Notes: generated by a model from the letters alone, not told the origin. A DNA stretch of 64,000 bases from Pseudomonas fluorescens (GCF_001902145.1 NZ_MRST01000017.1:62001-126000), one strand, 5' to 3'; positions 34,400-44,050 are shown, counted from the stretch's first letter. Translations and numbers: made by a program.

Positions 34400-35265
34400 G
34401 TACCGTAGCTGTATTGCGCTTGCCCCTGAACGTCGATCTGGGGGGCTTCGTCAAGTTGCTGCAACGCATGCAAGTGCCCCATCGCGTCAGTGAGGAGGCG
34501 GGTGAACAGGTGCTGTGGGTGCCCGAAACCATCAGCGACGACGTGCGCGTGTTGTATCAACGCTTCCCCGCTGGCGACCCGGACCAGCAACTGGATATTC
34601 CCGAACAGGCGCCGGTTGCGCGGCCAGGTTTTGTCCAGCAGGTGCGCCACAGCCCGGTCACCGCGCTGGTGCTGCTGGCCAGCCTCATCGTCGCCGCTGT
34701 GACCCTGCTGGGTGAAAACCTGCAAGCCATGGCCTGGTTGACCTTCCTGCCTTTCCGGGTGCTGGGCGAGTACATCCAGTTCACGCCGCTGGCCGACACG
34801 CTGGCCTCGGGGCAGTGGTGGCGCCTGGTCACGCCGATGCTGATCCACTTCGGCATCCTGCATTTGGCCATGAACGGCATGTGGTACTGGGAGCTGGGCC
34901 GGCGCATTGAAGCGCGCCAGGGCAGTATCAACCTGCTGGGCCTGACCCTGTTGTTCAGCCTGGTCTCCAACTACGCGCAATACGCCTACGGTGGCCCCGG
35001 CTTGTTTGGCGGCTTGTCCGGCGTGTTGTACGGCCTGCTCGGGCACTGCTGGATCTTTCAATTATTGTCGCCCAACCCGGCCTATCGCCTGCCCCGTGGG
35101 GTGCTGGTAATGATGCTGGTGTGGTTGCTGCTCTGCCTGTCGGGGCTGGTCTCGATGATCGGTTTCGGCGAAATCGCCAACGCGGCCCATGTGGGCGGGT
35201 TGGTCATCGGTTGCTTGACGGGTTTGCTCGGCGGTTTGTACAACCGTCGCAAAGCGTCTCTTTGA
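34396..35265 (+). CDS. Rhomboid-family intramembrane serine protease (GlpG-like)
   Basis: This 289-aa inner-membrane protease has a soluble N-terminal domain (about 1-85) followed by six transmembrane helices, the GlpG plan. The catalytic serine is in GLSGVLYG (Ser208) and the histidine in AAHVGG (His265). The oxyanion-side HLAMN motif (156-160) is intact, as is the WR-type loop sequence (GQWWRLVTPMLIHFG). All residues needed for activity are present. It follows the phosphoesterase with an ATGA overlap. Natural substrates are unknown. Confidence 0.93.
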   Translation: MSTVAVLRLPLNVDLGGFVKLLQRMQVPHRVSEEAGEQVLWVPETISDDVRVLYQRFPAGDPDQQLDIPEQAPVARPGFVQQVRHSPVTALVLLASLIVAAVTLLGENLQAMAWLTFLPFRVLGEYIQFTPLADTLASGQWWRLVTPMLIHFGILHLAMNGMWYWELGRRIEARQGSINLLGLTLLFSLVSNYAQYAYGGPGLFGGLSGVLYGLLGHCWIFQLLSPNPAYRLPRGVLVMMLVWLLLCLSGLVSMIGFGEIANAAHVGGLVIGCLTGLLGGLYNRRKASL

Positions 35266-35279
35266 TAAGGAAGAGCCTT

Positions 35280-35540
35280 ATGTCCTCTTTTGCTGAAATG
35301 ATCGAAAACATCACCCCGGACATCTATGAGAGCCTCAAGCTCGCGGTAGAGATCGGCAAATGGTCCGATGGCCGCAAGCTTACCGCCGAGCAGCGCGAAT
35401 TGTCGTTGCAAGCGATGATTGCCTGGGAGATCCAGAACCTGCCCGAAGAGCAGCGCACCGGTTATATGGGCCCGCAGGAGTGCGCGTCCAAGTCAGAACC
35501 GGTGGCGAACATCCTGTTCAAGTCGGATGCGATCCATTGA
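35280..35540 (+). CDS. DUF1315/YeaC family protein (86 aa)
   Basis: This small soluble protein starts MSSFAEMIENITPDIYESLKLAVE and contains GKWSDGRKLT and QNLPEEQRTGYM, the features of the YeaC/DUF1315 family of unknown function. AAGGA lies 8-9 nt upstream of the ATG at 35280. The gene sits between the rhomboid and DUF2797 genes in a tight rightward run. No activity is assigned. Confidence 0.88.
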   Translation: MSSFAEMIENITPDIYESLKLAVEIGKWSDGRKLTAEQRELSLQAMIAWEIQNLPEEQRTGYMGPQECASKSEPVANILFKSDAIH

Positions 35541-35569
35541 TTGAAATTGGTCGCGGTGCAGTCAGCAAA

Positions 35570-36367
35570 ATGTCGGCGCAACTCGGCGAGCCGACCGTTC
35601 AATACGCCTTTCGCCTGGGCGACACCGAGGTGCCGGTCAATCCGTTGATCGGCACCCATGTGCGCCTGGAATACCTGGGCGCGATTCATTGCAGCCATTG
35701 CGGGCGCAAGACCAAGACCAGCTTCAGCCAGGGCTATTGCTACCCGTGCATGACCAAGCTGGCCCAGTGTGACCTGTGCATCATGAGCCCCGAGCGTTGC
35801 CATTACGACGCCGGCACCTGCCGCGATCCGGGCTGGGGCGAGACATTCTGCATGACCGATCACGTGGTGTACCTGGCCAACTCGTCGGGCATCAAGGTCG
35901 GCATTACGCGTGCTACGCAGTTGCCCACCCGTTGGCTGGACCAGGGCGCCAGCCAGGCGCTGCCGATCATGCGCGTGGCGACACGCCAGCAATCGGGCTT
36001 CGTCGAAGACCTGTTTCGCAGCCAGGTGGCCGACAAGACCAACTGGCGCGCCTTGCTCAAGGGCGACGCGCAATCGGTGGACCTCAAGCAGGTGCGTGAT
36101 GAGCTGTTCGCCTCTTGCGCCGAGGGCTTGCTGGGTTTGCAGGAACGCTTTGGCCTGCAAGCCATCCAAACCATTGCCGACATCGAGCCGATTGAAATCC
36201 GCTACCCGGTCGAGCAGTATCCGACCAAGATCGTCAGCTTCAACCTGGACAAGAACCCGATTGCCGAAGGCACGCTGCTGGGGATCAAGGGCCAATACCT
36301 GATCTTCGACACCGGCGTCATCAACATTCGTAAATACACGGCCTATCAGCTCGCCGTGCATCAGTAG
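35570..36367 (+). CDS. DUF2797 zinc-ribbon protein
   Basis: This 265-aa cytoplasmic protein of the DUF2797 family has a cysteine-rich start (CSHCGRKTKTSFSQGYCYPC, then CDLC, CHYDAGTC and ETFC) likely to bind zinc. It also has a region KVGITRATQLPTRWLDQGA that resembles GIY-YIG-like endonuclease sequence. Function is unknown. The start is ambiguous. ATG 35570 is given, but TTG at 35537, overlapping the previous stop, would add 11 residues (MIEIGRGAVSK) that also look like part of the family. Neither has a strong ribosome site. Confidence 0.8.
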   Translation: MSAQLGEPTVQYAFRLGDTEVPVNPLIGTHVRLEYLGAIHCSHCGRKTKTSFSQGYCYPCMTKLAQCDLCIMSPERCHYDAGTCRDPGWGETFCMTDHVVYLANSSGIKVGITRATQLPTRWLDQGASQALPIMRVATRQQSGFVEDLFRSQVADKTNWRALLKGDAQSVDLKQVRDELFASCAEGLLGLQERFGLQAIQTIADIEPIEIRYPVEQYPTKIVSFNLDKNPIAEGTLLGIKGQYLIFDTGVINIRKYTAYQLAVHQ

Positions 36368-36380
36368 AAGGATCCCCAGC

Positions 36381-39038
36381 ATGCGCACCGAACAACCGAA
36401 GATGATTTACCTTAAGGACTATCAGGCGCCGGACTACCTGATCGACGAGACGCACCTGACCTTCGAGTTGTTCGAGGACCACAGCCTGGTCCACGCGCAG
36501 TTGGTGATGCGCCGCAACCCCGAGCGTGGCACTGGCCTGCCACCGCTTGTACTGGATGGCCAGCAGCTTGAGTTGCTGAGCGTCACCCTCGCGGATCAGG
36601 AGCTGACCGCCGCCGATTACCAATTGACCGACAGCCACCTGACCCTGCAGCCCCAGAGTGAAACCTTCACCCTGGACACCACGGTCAAGATCCACCCGGA
36701 AACCAACACCGCCCTGGAAGGCTTGTACAAATCCAGCGGTATGTTCTGCACCCAGTGCGAGGCCGAGGGTTTTCGCAAGATCACCTATTACCTCGACCGC
36801 CCGGATGTGATGAGCGTGTTCACCACCACGGTGATCGCCGAACAGCACAGCTACCCGGTGCTGTTGTCCAACGGCAACCCGATCGCCAGCGGCCCCGGTG
36901 AAGACGGTCGGCACTGGGCGACCTGGGAAGACCCGTTCAAGAAACCGGCCTACCTGTTTGCCCTGGTGGCCGGTGACCTGTGGTGTGTCGAAGACAGCTT
37001 CACCACCATGACCAACCGCGAAGTCGCGCTGCGCATCTACGTCGAGCCGGAAAACATCGACAAGTGCCAGCACGCCATGACCAGCCTGAAAAAATCCATG
37101 CGCTGGGACGAAGAGACCTACGGCCGCGAGTACGACCTCGACATCTTCATGATCGTGGCGGTCAACGACTTCAACATGGGCGCCATGGAGAACAAGGGCC
37201 TCAATATCTTCAACTCCAGCGCCGTGCTGGCCCGCGCCGAAACCGCCACCGATGCCGCCCACCAGCGCGTCGAGGCCATCGTCGCCCACGAATACTTCCA
37301 CAACTGGTCGGGCAACCGCGTGACCTGCCGCGACTGGTTCCAGCTGTCGCTCAAGGAAGGCTTCACCGTGTTCCGTGACTCGGGCTTCTCTGCCGACATG
37401 AACTCGGCCACGGTCAAGCGCATCCAGGACGTGGCGTACCTGCGTACCCACCAGTTCGCTGAAGATGCTGGCCCCATGGCCCACGCCGTACGCCCGGACA
37501 GCTTTATCGAAATCTCCAACTTCTACACCCTGACCGTGTATGAAAAGGGCTCGGAAGTGGTCGGTATGATCCACACCTTGCTCGGTGCCGAGGGCTTTCG
37601 CAAAGGCAGCGACCTGTATTTCGAACGCCATGACGGCCAGGCCGTGACCTGCGACGACTTCATCAAGGCCATGGAAGACGCCAATGGCGCCGACCTCAGC
37701 CAGTTCAAGCGCTGGTACAGCCAGGCCGGTACCCCGCGTCTGGCGGTAAGCGAGGCCTACGATGCGGCGGCCAAGACCTATAGCCTGACTTTCCGCCAGA
37801 GCTGCCCGCCAACGCCGGACAAGGTCGAGAAACTACCATTCGTGATCCCAGTGGCATTGGGCCTGCTGGACGGGCAGGGCGCCGCGATCAACTTGCGCCT
37901 GGCCGGTGAAGCCACGGCTGTAGGCACTTCAAGAGTGATCTCGGTGACTGAAGCCGAGCAGACCTTCACCTTCATCGATATCGCCGAAAAACCATTGCCT
38001 TCGCTGTTGCGTGGGTTCTCGGCGCCGGTGAAGCTCAGCTTCCCGTACAGCCGCGATCAACTGATGTTCCTGATGCAGCACGACAGCGACGGTTTCAACC
38101 GCTGGGATGCTGGCCAGCAGTTGGCAGTGCAGGTATTGCAGGAACTGATCGGCCAGCACCAGGCGGGCCAGCCGCTCAAGCTCGATCAGCGCTTGATCGA
38201 CGCGCTGCGCACGGTGTTGAGCGATGAAAGCCTGGACCAGGCCATGGTCGCCGAAATGCTCTCGCTGCCAAGCGAAGCCTACCTCACCGAAATCAGCGAA
38301 GTGGCGGATGTGGACGCGATCCACGCTGCCCGCGAGTTTGCCCGCAAGCAGCTGGCCGACAACCTGTTCGAAGGGTTGTGGCTGCGCTACCAGGCCAACC
38401 GCGAGCTGTCCAAGCAAACGCCTTACGTGGCAGAAGCCGAGCACTTCGCTCGGCGTGCCCTGCAGAACATCGCGCTGTCGTACTTGATGCTCAGCGGCAA
38501 GCCAGAAGTGTTGGCGGCCACCCTGGATCAGTTCGACACCAGCGATAACATGACCGAACGCCTGACGGCGTTGGCGGTGTTGGTGAACTCGCCGTTTGAA
38601 GCAGAGAAAGCCCAGGCCTTGGCGGTGTTTGCCGAAAACTTCAAGGACAACCCGCTGGTCATGGACCAATGGTTCAGCGTACAGGCCGGCAGCACCTTGC
38701 CGGGCGGGCTGGCGCGGGTCAAGGCGTTGATGGAGCACCCGGCGTTCACCATCAAGAACCCGAACAAGGTGCGCGCGCTGGTGGGCGCATTTGCCGGGCA
38801 GAACCTGATCAACTTCCATGCGGCGGATGGTTCGGGCTATCGCTTCCTGGCGGACCTGGTGATCCAGCTCAATACCTTGAACCCGCAGATCGCCTCGCGC
38901 CAACTGGCGCCGCTGACGCGCTGGCGTAAATACGACAGCGCACGGCAGGCGCTGATGAAAGCGGAGCTGGAGCGCATCCTGGGCGCGGGTGAGCTGTCCA
39001 GCGATGTGTTTGAGGTGGTCAGCAAGAGCCTGGCGTAA
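36381..39038 (+). CDS. pepN: Aminopeptidase N (M1 family)
   Basis: This is a zinc metallo-aminopeptidase of 885 aa that trims N-terminal residues from peptides in the cytoplasm. The substrate-anchoring motif GAMENKGLN is at about 266-274. The zinc site HEYFHNW has His303, Glu304 and His307, and the third ligand Glu326 lies in LKEGFTVFRD. Domain order and length match E. coli PepN. AAGGA lies 8-9 nt before the ATG. It lies 13 bases after the DUF2797 gene. Confidence 0.97.
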   Translation: MRTEQPKMIYLKDYQAPDYLIDETHLTFELFEDHSLVHAQLVMRRNPERGTGLPPLVLDGQQLELLSVTLADQELTAADYQLTDSHLTLQPQSETFTLDTTVKIHPETNTALEGLYKSSGMFCTQCEAEGFRKITYYLDRPDVMSVFTTTVIAEQHSYPVLLSNGNPIASGPGEDGRHWATWEDPFKKPAYLFALVAGDLWCVEDSFTTMTNREVALRIYVEPENIDKCQHAMTSLKKSMRWDEETYGREYDLDIFMIVAVNDFNMGAMENKGLNIFNSSAVLARAETATDAAHQRVEAIVAHEYFHNWSGNRVTCRDWFQLSLKEGFTVFRDSGFSADMNSATVKRIQDVAYLRTHQFAEDAGPMAHAVRPDSFIEISNFYTLTVYEKGSEVVGMIHTLLGAEGFRKGSDLYFERHDGQAVTCDDFIKAMEDANGADLSQFKRWYSQAGTPRLAVSEAYDAAAKTYSLTFRQSCPPTPDKVEKLPFVIPVALGLLDGQGAAINLRLAGEATAVGTSRVISVTEAEQTFTFIDIAEKPLPSLLRGFSAPVKLSFPYSRDQLMFLMQHDSDGFNRWDAGQQLAVQVLQELIGQHQAGQPLKLDQRLIDALRTVLSDESLDQAMVAEMLSLPSEAYLTEISEVADVDAIHAAREFARKQLADNLFEGLWLRYQANRELSKQTPYVAEAEHFARRALQNIALSYLMLSGKPEVLAATLDQFDTSDNMTERLTALAVLVNSPFEAEKAQALAVFAENFKDNPLVMDQWFSVQAGSTLPGGLARVKALMEHPAFTIKNPNKVRALVGAFAGQNLINFHAADGSGYRFLADLVIQLNTLNPQIASRQLAPLTRWRKYDSARQALMKAELERILGAGELSSDVFEVVSKSLA

Positions 39039-39064
39039 CCCTCATTGCCTTAACGCGATCCCCC

Positions 39065-39153
39065 TGTGGGAGCGGGCTTGCTCGCGAAAGCGGTGGGTCA
39101 GTCATATTGATGTCGACTGACACGCCGCCTTCGCGAGCAAGCCCGCTCCCACA
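39065..39153. repeat. REPIN, GTGGGAGCGGGCTTGCTC class
   Basis: Arms starting TGTGGGAGCGGGCTTGCTCG and its reverse complement (39130-39153) enclose a 41-base core (AGCGGTGGGTCAG...). This is a second arm class from the GTAGGAGCGAGC copies. It lies between convergent pepN and the predicted hydrolase gene. Confidence 0.92.
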
Positions 39154-39159
39154 TTTAGG

Positions 39160-40017
39160 TCAGGAGGCGTCAGTTTGATAAGCGTCGTAACTGCGGCGCG
39201 TGCGCTCTATCTCTTCGACCAACCGGTCAATGCCCGCCAACCGCGCCCGGTTGTCATGATCCCAGGGATGAAAGCCCGGCTTGAAATAATGCAGCCACGG
39301 CCGGCACATCCGTGGAAACACCCCCTTGGGCCCATACAAGAATTTAACCATGCGCCATAACCCCTTCAGCGTGCCGCCCGAAGTGCGGTCGGCAATCAAC
39401 AGGCGCACGTGAAAATCCAGCACCACCACCCAGAACAGCACGCTGGTGGTCAGCATGGTGCCGGTGCGAAGCAGGTAACGTGCCGGCCCCGGCTTGATCA
39501 CCCTGTTCCACACATCGAACGCCACGGCTTTGTGTTCGGTTTCTTCCAGGGCGTGCCAGTACCACATCTGCTGGTAACCCTTGAGTGAGTCGCCAAAGCG
39601 CGAAGGGTCGCTCAGCAGGATTTCGGCGAGCATCGCGGTGTAGTGTTCCAGGGCGATGGTCACCGCCAGGTTGAACGACGGCGGCAGGTGTTTTTTCTGC
39701 AGGTCGAGGAAGAACTTCAAGCGTCGGTCAAGGCTGTGCGCCGGCAGGCCGGCCGCTTGCAGCAAGTCGTTGTAGGCCACGTGTTCCCGGCTGTGCATGG
39801 CCTCCTGGCCGATAAACCCCTGGACCTCTTTTTTCAGTTCGGCATCGTCGATCTGCCCACGGTAGTGGCGCACGCTGTCCATGAAGAACAGCTCACCCTG
39901 GGGAAACAGCAGCGACAAGGCATTGAAGAAATGGCTGACCACCGGCCCTTGTTCGTGCCAGTTCTTGATGCGTTCGGCAGGCAAGGCAAAACGGATATCG
40001 CGACGGATCGGCAACAT
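39160..40017 (-). CDS. Predicted metal-dependent hydrolase (PF10118-like)
   Basis: This 285-aa protein has four helical metal-ligand-like motifs: GQEAMHSREHVAYN (about 69-82), ALEHYTAML, and ALEETEHKAVAFDVW, together resembling a ferritin-like/di-iron E..H / E..EH pattern. A hydrophobic stretch (TTSVLFWVVVLDFHVRLLI) follows. It fits the predicted metal-dependent hydrolase family PF10118, whose reaction is not established. It lies 15 bases after the SDR gene and is the third gene of the monooxygenase operon, so a role in processing oxidised lipids or hydrocarbons is a reasonable inference. Confidence 0.8.
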   Translation of the reverse strand: MLPIRRDIRFALPAERIKNWHEQGPVVSHFFNALSLLFPQGELFFMDSVRHYRGQIDDAELKKEVQGFIGQEAMHSREHVAYNDLLQAAGLPAHSLDRRLKFFLDLQKKHLPPSFNLAVTIALEHYTAMLAEILLSDPSRFGDSLKGYQQMWYWHALEETEHKAVAFDVWNRVIKPGPARYLLRTGTMLTTSVLFWVVVLDFHVRLLIADRTSGGTLKGLWRMVKFLYGPKGVFPRMCRPWLHYFKPGFHPWDHDNRARLAGIDRLVEEIERTRRSYDAYQTDAS

Positions 40018-40032
40018 GGTGCGTCCTCCTGT

Positions 40033-40923
40033 TCAGAGTCGAGGCTCGTCGTTGGTTTCAAACACCGGCGTGCGCGGCTTGGGCGCCATGCGCTTGCTGG
40101 CAAACACCACCAGCGCTTGATAGGCCGCCGGCAGGCAGCGGGCGAGCAGGTCGAGAAAATAGGCATCGCGGCCAATCAGCACGCGGCGCTTGTTTTTGCG
40201 TACGCCCTGCAAGATCACTTTGGCGGCCTGGTCGGCGTCGGTGATGAAGAGTTTTTCGAAATCGGCGCGGGCTTGTTGCTCGCTGTGGATGAGAAAGCCG
40301 GTCATGTTCGCGTCGATGCGGCTGCTGCGGCAGATATCGGTACGAATGCCGCCGGGGTGTACACAGGTGGCCGACACGCCGCAGCGTTGCAGGTCGAGTT
40401 CCTGGCGCAAGGCTTCGGTGAAACCGCGCACGGCGAACTTGGTGGCGTTGTAGCCGCTCATGCCGGGCTGGGCGAACAAGCCGAACACGCTGGACGTATT
40501 GATGATATGCCCGGCGCCGCTGGCCTTGAGGTACGGCAGGAATGCCTTGGTGCCATGCACCACCCCCCAGAAGTTGATGCCGACGATCCATTCCAGGTCG
40601 GCGTAATCCACCCCTTCGACGGTGCTCGACAGTGCCACCCCGGCATTATTGAAGACCAGGTTGACCTCGCCGTGCTCGGCCACGCAACGCGCCGCCCAAT
40701 CGTGCATGGCCTGGCGGTCGGACACATCCAGCACTTGGGTGGTAACAGTGACGGGCGACAAGGTCGAGGCGCGGATCAGGGCCAGGGTGTGTTCCAGGCC
40801 CTGGCTGTTCTTGTCTGCCAGCGCCAGGTGACACCCTTCCCGCGCCAGCGCCAGGGCCAGTGCGCGGCCCATGCCGGAAGCCGCGCCGGTGATCGCCGCA
40901 ACGCGGCCGTTGAATGACTTCAT
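40033..40923 (-). CDS. Short-chain dehydrogenase/reductase
   Basis: This classical SDR of 296 aa has the dinucleotide motif TGAASGMGRALA (about 12-23), NNAG near 93-96, and the active site S...Y(NATK) in NTSSVFGLFAQPGMSGYNATK. NAD(P)-dependent alcohol or ketone conversion is expected. The N-terminus is set by the ATG at 40923, which overlaps the monooxygenase stop by 4 bases (ATGA), with AAGG upstream. Next to a Baeyer-Villiger monooxygenase it could supply the ketone by oxidising a secondary alcohol, which is inferred. Confidence 0.88.
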   Translation of the reverse strand: MKSFNGRVAAITGAASGMGRALALALAREGCHLALADKNSQGLEHTLALIRASTLSPVTVTTQVLDVSDRQAMHDWAARCVAEHGEVNLVFNNAGVALSSTVEGVDYADLEWIVGINFWGVVHGTKAFLPYLKASGAGHIINTSSVFGLFAQPGMSGYNATKFAVRGFTEALRQELDLQRCGVSATCVHPGGIRTDICRSSRIDANMTGFLIHSEQQARADFEKLFITDADQAAKVILQGVRKNKRRVLIGRDAYFLDLLARCLPAAYQALVVFASKRMAPKPRTPVFETNDEPRL

Positions 40924-42458
40924 GACAGGCTGCCTTCTGTGGTGGGGTGGGGCGTTGCAACCGCTCGCGGCAGGGCGGGCGCCGGCGCCTGGCTGACGCT
41001 GTAGTCCTTGAGGGCAAAATGCCGGGTGACCTGCTTGAAGCGCCAGGTCGAGCCGGGCCACAGCGTGGTGTTCTTGCCGGTGCGCGGGTCGAGGTACCAG
41101 CTCTGGCAGCCGCCGGTATTCCAGATGGTGCGCTTGAGCTTGTCCTGCAACTGCTGGTTGTAGGTGTGCTCCACGGCAGGCTTGACCTCTACCGTGGTAA
41201 GGCGCTGGCGCTGCATGTGTTTCAGGGCGTCGAGGATGTACGCGACCTGGGCCTCGATCATCAGGATCATCGAGTTATGCCCCAGGCCGGTGTTGGGGCC
41301 GACGATCAGAAACAGGTTCGGGTAGCCCGGCACGGTGGTGCCTTTGTAGGCATGGGCGCCATCGCGCCAGGCGTCCATCAGGTCGATGCCGTCACGGCCG
41401 ATGATGCAGCCACGGGGCAACGGGTCGCTGGCCTGGAAACCCGTGCCGAAGATCAGGCAATCGGCGGGGTGCTTGATACCGTCGGCGGTGATCACACCGT
41501 CGGCTTCGATGCGCAGCACGCTGTCGGTGACCACCTCGACATTGCTACGCGAGAGTGCCGGGTAGTAATCGTTGGAGATCAACACGCGCTTGCAGCCGAT
41601 GGTGTAGTCCGGCGTCAGGGTTTTGCGCAGGGAAGGGCGGGCCACTTGTTTGCGCAGATGACGCAGGGCGATTTTCTGCACCATTTTCATCAGGCGTGGA
41701 TGCAGGGCAAAGCCCACCACACGGCCTTCCAGCGCCCAGTAAAGCGCAGCGCGCACCAGCCTTTGGGTGAGCGGTACATGCTTGAACAACCAGCGTTCGA
41801 ACGCTGAAATCGGCCGATCAGGCTTGGGCATGATCCACGGCGGTGTGCGCTGGAACAGGTCCAGGTGCGCTACCTGCGGGGCGATCTGTGGCACGAACTG
41901 GATAGCGCTGGCACCGGTGCCGATCACCGCCACGCGCTTGCCCTTCAAGGAATACTCGTGATCCCACTGCTGGGAGTGGAAGCGCTTGCCCCTGAAGCTG
42001 TCCAACCCTGGGATATCCGGCATTGCCGGGCGTGACAAACCCCCCATGCCCGACACCAGCACCCGTGCGCTGACGTGGCGGCCGTTAGTGAAGGTCAGTT
42101 GCCAGCGCTGCTGTTGTTCATCAAAGAGCGCCCGTTGCAGGCCCATGCCAAAGCGCAGGTAGGGCGCCAGCTCGAAGCGCTTGGCGCAGTCTTCCAGATA
42201 GGCGCGAATCTCCGGTTGCGCCGCGAACTGGCGCGTCCAGTTCGGGTTGGGCGCAAAGGAAAACGAATACACATGGGACTGCACGTCGCAGGCGCAACCT
42301 GGGTAGTGATTGTCGCGCCATGTACCGCCGAGGGTCTCGGCCTGTTCGGCAATAAAGAAGTCGGTGAGCCCGGCTTCCTTGAGTTTGATCGCCATGCACA
42401 GGCCCGCGAACCCGGAGCCAATGATGGCGATGTCGATTGAGTCACTGGGGGCATTCAT
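40920..42458 (-). CDS. Flavin-containing Baeyer-Villiger-type monooxygenase
   Basis: This 512-aa FAD/NADPH monooxygenase has the FAD site GSGFAG (14-19), the Baeyer-Villiger fingerprint FRGKRFHSQQWD (155-166) and the NADPH site GTGASA (180-185). GGTWRDNHYPGCACD is also typical. Such enzymes insert oxygen next to a ketone to give an ester or lactone. The second operon gene is an SDR, and the divergent gene encodes an alpha/beta hydrolase that could cleave the ester. It starts divergently from an A+T-rich 287-base region shared with that hydrolase gene. Confidence 0.9.
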   Translation of the reverse strand: MNAPSDSIDIAIIGSGFAGLCMAIKLKEAGLTDFFIAEQAETLGGTWRDNHYPGCACDVQSHVYSFSFAPNPNWTRQFAAQPEIRAYLEDCAKRFELAPYLRFGMGLQRALFDEQQQRWQLTFTNGRHVSARVLVSGMGGLSRPAMPDIPGLDSFRGKRFHSQQWDHEYSLKGKRVAVIGTGASAIQFVPQIAPQVAHLDLFQRTPPWIMPKPDRPISAFERWLFKHVPLTQRLVRAALYWALEGRVVGFALHPRLMKMVQKIALRHLRKQVARPSLRKTLTPDYTIGCKRVLISNDYYPALSRSNVEVVTDSVLRIEADGVITADGIKHPADCLIFGTGFQASDPLPRGCIIGRDGIDLMDAWRDGAHAYKGTTVPGYPNLFLIVGPNTGLGHNSMILMIEAQVAYILDALKHMQRQRLTTVEVKPAVEHTYNQQLQDKLKRTIWNTGGCQSWYLDPRTGKNTTLWPGSTWRFKQVTRHFALKDYSVSQAPAPALPRAVATPHPTTEGSLS

Positions 42459-42745
42459 AGGGCTGCCTCGTCAATAAAGCGCTTGGGCATCGGATGTGCT
42501 CCTGTTTTTGTTTTGTCTTTTAGATAGAACACCATTGCAAAGGAAAATTGAATTAATTATTTTAAAAAAGATTTTAAATAATCTACCTGAAAAATTTGCC
42601 TACGCTAGGGCCTTGTTGCGCATGAGCGATTTGTCCGACGGACGAACGTGGTATGCATGAAGTGTAGGTCCAGGGTGTGGACGATGGCTGAGGCCAGGCC
42701 AATTCCGGTCGGGTCGCCAGCAGCAGGGAAGCAGAGGACCGAGCT
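42459..42745. promoter_or_regulatory. Divergent promoter region, monooxygenase operon and hydrolase
   Basis: This stretch is strongly A+T-rich at 42505-42600, in contrast with the surrounding genes. It contains ATTGCAA-N7-TTGAATT (42534-42554), a near match to the ATTTCAA-N8-TTGAA(A/T)T repeats before alkB and fadE. No promoter boxes can be fixed with confidence. Confidence 0.4.
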
Positions 42746-43744
42746 ATGGCTGTGGAGTGGGTTGTCGCTGCAGGTGTGCTGGCGGGCGCCAGTGCTGCGT
42801 TGTGGGGCTTGAGTGCCTGGATGACGCGGCGCATTGAAGCGACCGTGCCGATCAACGGGCGTTTCGTCGAGGTGGACGGCGAGCGCTTTCATTATGTCGA
42901 AGAGGGCAAGGGCCCGCCGCTGGTGATGATCCACGGGCTGATGGGCAGTAGTCGCAACCTGACCTATGCCTTGTCCGGCCAGTTGCGTGAGCATTTTCGG
43001 GTCATCAGCCTCGACCGGCCGGGCTCAGGCTATTCCACCCGGCACAGCGGCACGCCGGCAGACTTGCCGGCCCAGGCGCGACAAATCGCGGCTTTCATCA
43101 AGACGCTGGATCTGGACAAACCGCTGGTACTGGGGCACTCCCTGGGCGGCGCGATTGCCCTGGCGCTGGCCCTCGACCATCCCCATGCCGTATCCGGGCT
43201 GGTGCTGGTTGCGCCCTTGACTCACCCCCAACGCATGCTGCCGCTGGTGTTCCTGTCTCTGGCCGTGCGCCCGGCCTGGCTGCGGCGCTGGGTGGCCCAC
43301 ACCTTGACCCTGCCCATCGGCCTGCTGACCAGAGACTCGGTGGTGAAGGGCGTATTTGCCCCCGACCCTGCGCCACCGGACTTCGCCACCCGTGGCGGCG
43401 GTTTGCTGGGCATGCGACCCGACAATTTCTACGCCGCGTCCACCGAGATCAACCGGGTCAACGACCACTTGCCGGAGATGGTCAAGCGCTACCCCCGACT
43501 GACCCTGCCCATCGGCCTGATCTACGGCGCGCAGGACAAGGTGCTCGACTTCCAGAAACACGGCCAGGCCCTTGCCAGCAAGGTGCCAGGGCTGAAAATG
43601 CAGGTGATCGAAGGCCGGGGGCATATGTTGCCGATCACCGCCACCGAGCGCGTGGCGGCGCTGGTGGAGCAGGTGGCCAAGCGGGCTCGCCCCGGCGAGA
43701 ACGTCCGGCCACTAAACCCACCCGTCGCCCTGGCGAGCCAGTAA
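42746..43744 (+). CDS. Alpha/beta hydrolase (esterase/lactonase-like)
   Basis: This 332-aa hydrolase has an N-terminal hydrophobic segment (VVAAGVLAGASAALWGLSAW) that probably anchors it in the inner membrane. The oxyanion motif is HGLMGSSR, the nucleophile elbow is GHSLGG (Ser132), and acid and base are likely Asp264 (GAQDKVL) and His293 (GRGHMLP). AGAGGA lies about 6 nt before the ATG. Beside a Baeyer-Villiger enzyme and AlkB it is a candidate to hydrolyse esters or lactones to alcohol plus acid. The substrate is inferred from context only. Confidence 0.88.
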   Translation: MAVEWVVAAGVLAGASAALWGLSAWMTRRIEATVPINGRFVEVDGERFHYVEEGKGPPLVMIHGLMGSSRNLTYALSGQLREHFRVISLDRPGSGYSTRHSGTPADLPAQARQIAAFIKTLDLDKPLVLGHSLGGAIALALALDHPHAVSGLVLVAPLTHPQRMLPLVFLSLAVRPAWLRRWVAHTLTLPIGLLTRDSVVKGVFAPDPAPPDFATRGGGLLGMRPDNFYAASTEINRVNDHLPEMVKRYPRLTLPIGLIYGAQDKVLDFQKHGQALASKVPGLKMQVIEGRGHMLPITATERVAALVEQVAKRARPGENVRPLNPPVALASQ

Positions 43745-43892
43745 CAATGCCACCTGACTGCGGCGCTGGCGTTGACGCCTGCCTCTGAGCACCTGACCAG
43801 GCGGCTGAAAAGAGACTGCTCGGTCACGGTAAAAAGGGCTGGAGAAACTAGTTGACGACCTAACGATTCCGCGCTATTTATTTAAAAAAATT

Positions 43893-43914
43893 ATTTCAAT
43901 GTGTAATTTGAAAT
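43893..43914. promoter_or_regulatory. Operator-like inverted repeat upstream of alkB
   Basis: ATTTCAA (43893-43899), 8 bases, then TTGAAAT (43908-43914) form a perfect 7-bp dyad about 137 bases before the alkB start, inside an A+T-rich tract. The same arms and spacing recur before fadE (48261-48282). Binding by a regulator is inferred. Confidence 0.5.
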
Positions 43915-44050
43915 TATTTTTGAAATGCCTAAGAGCGAATAAAATAATGAAAAAAACGCCTTTTATCGCATGGTTGATTTCTCGGAGCAGTCAGCGCTCC
44001 GTATACCTGTCGTCTGCCTCGTTGCCCACCGAATGCGTTCGGAGGCTGCC

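Noticed and set aside
43970..44050. An upstream in-frame start adding 27 residues to AlkB
   Set aside because: The extension has no membrane or family character and no ribosome site, while GGAGG sits just before the ATG at 44051.
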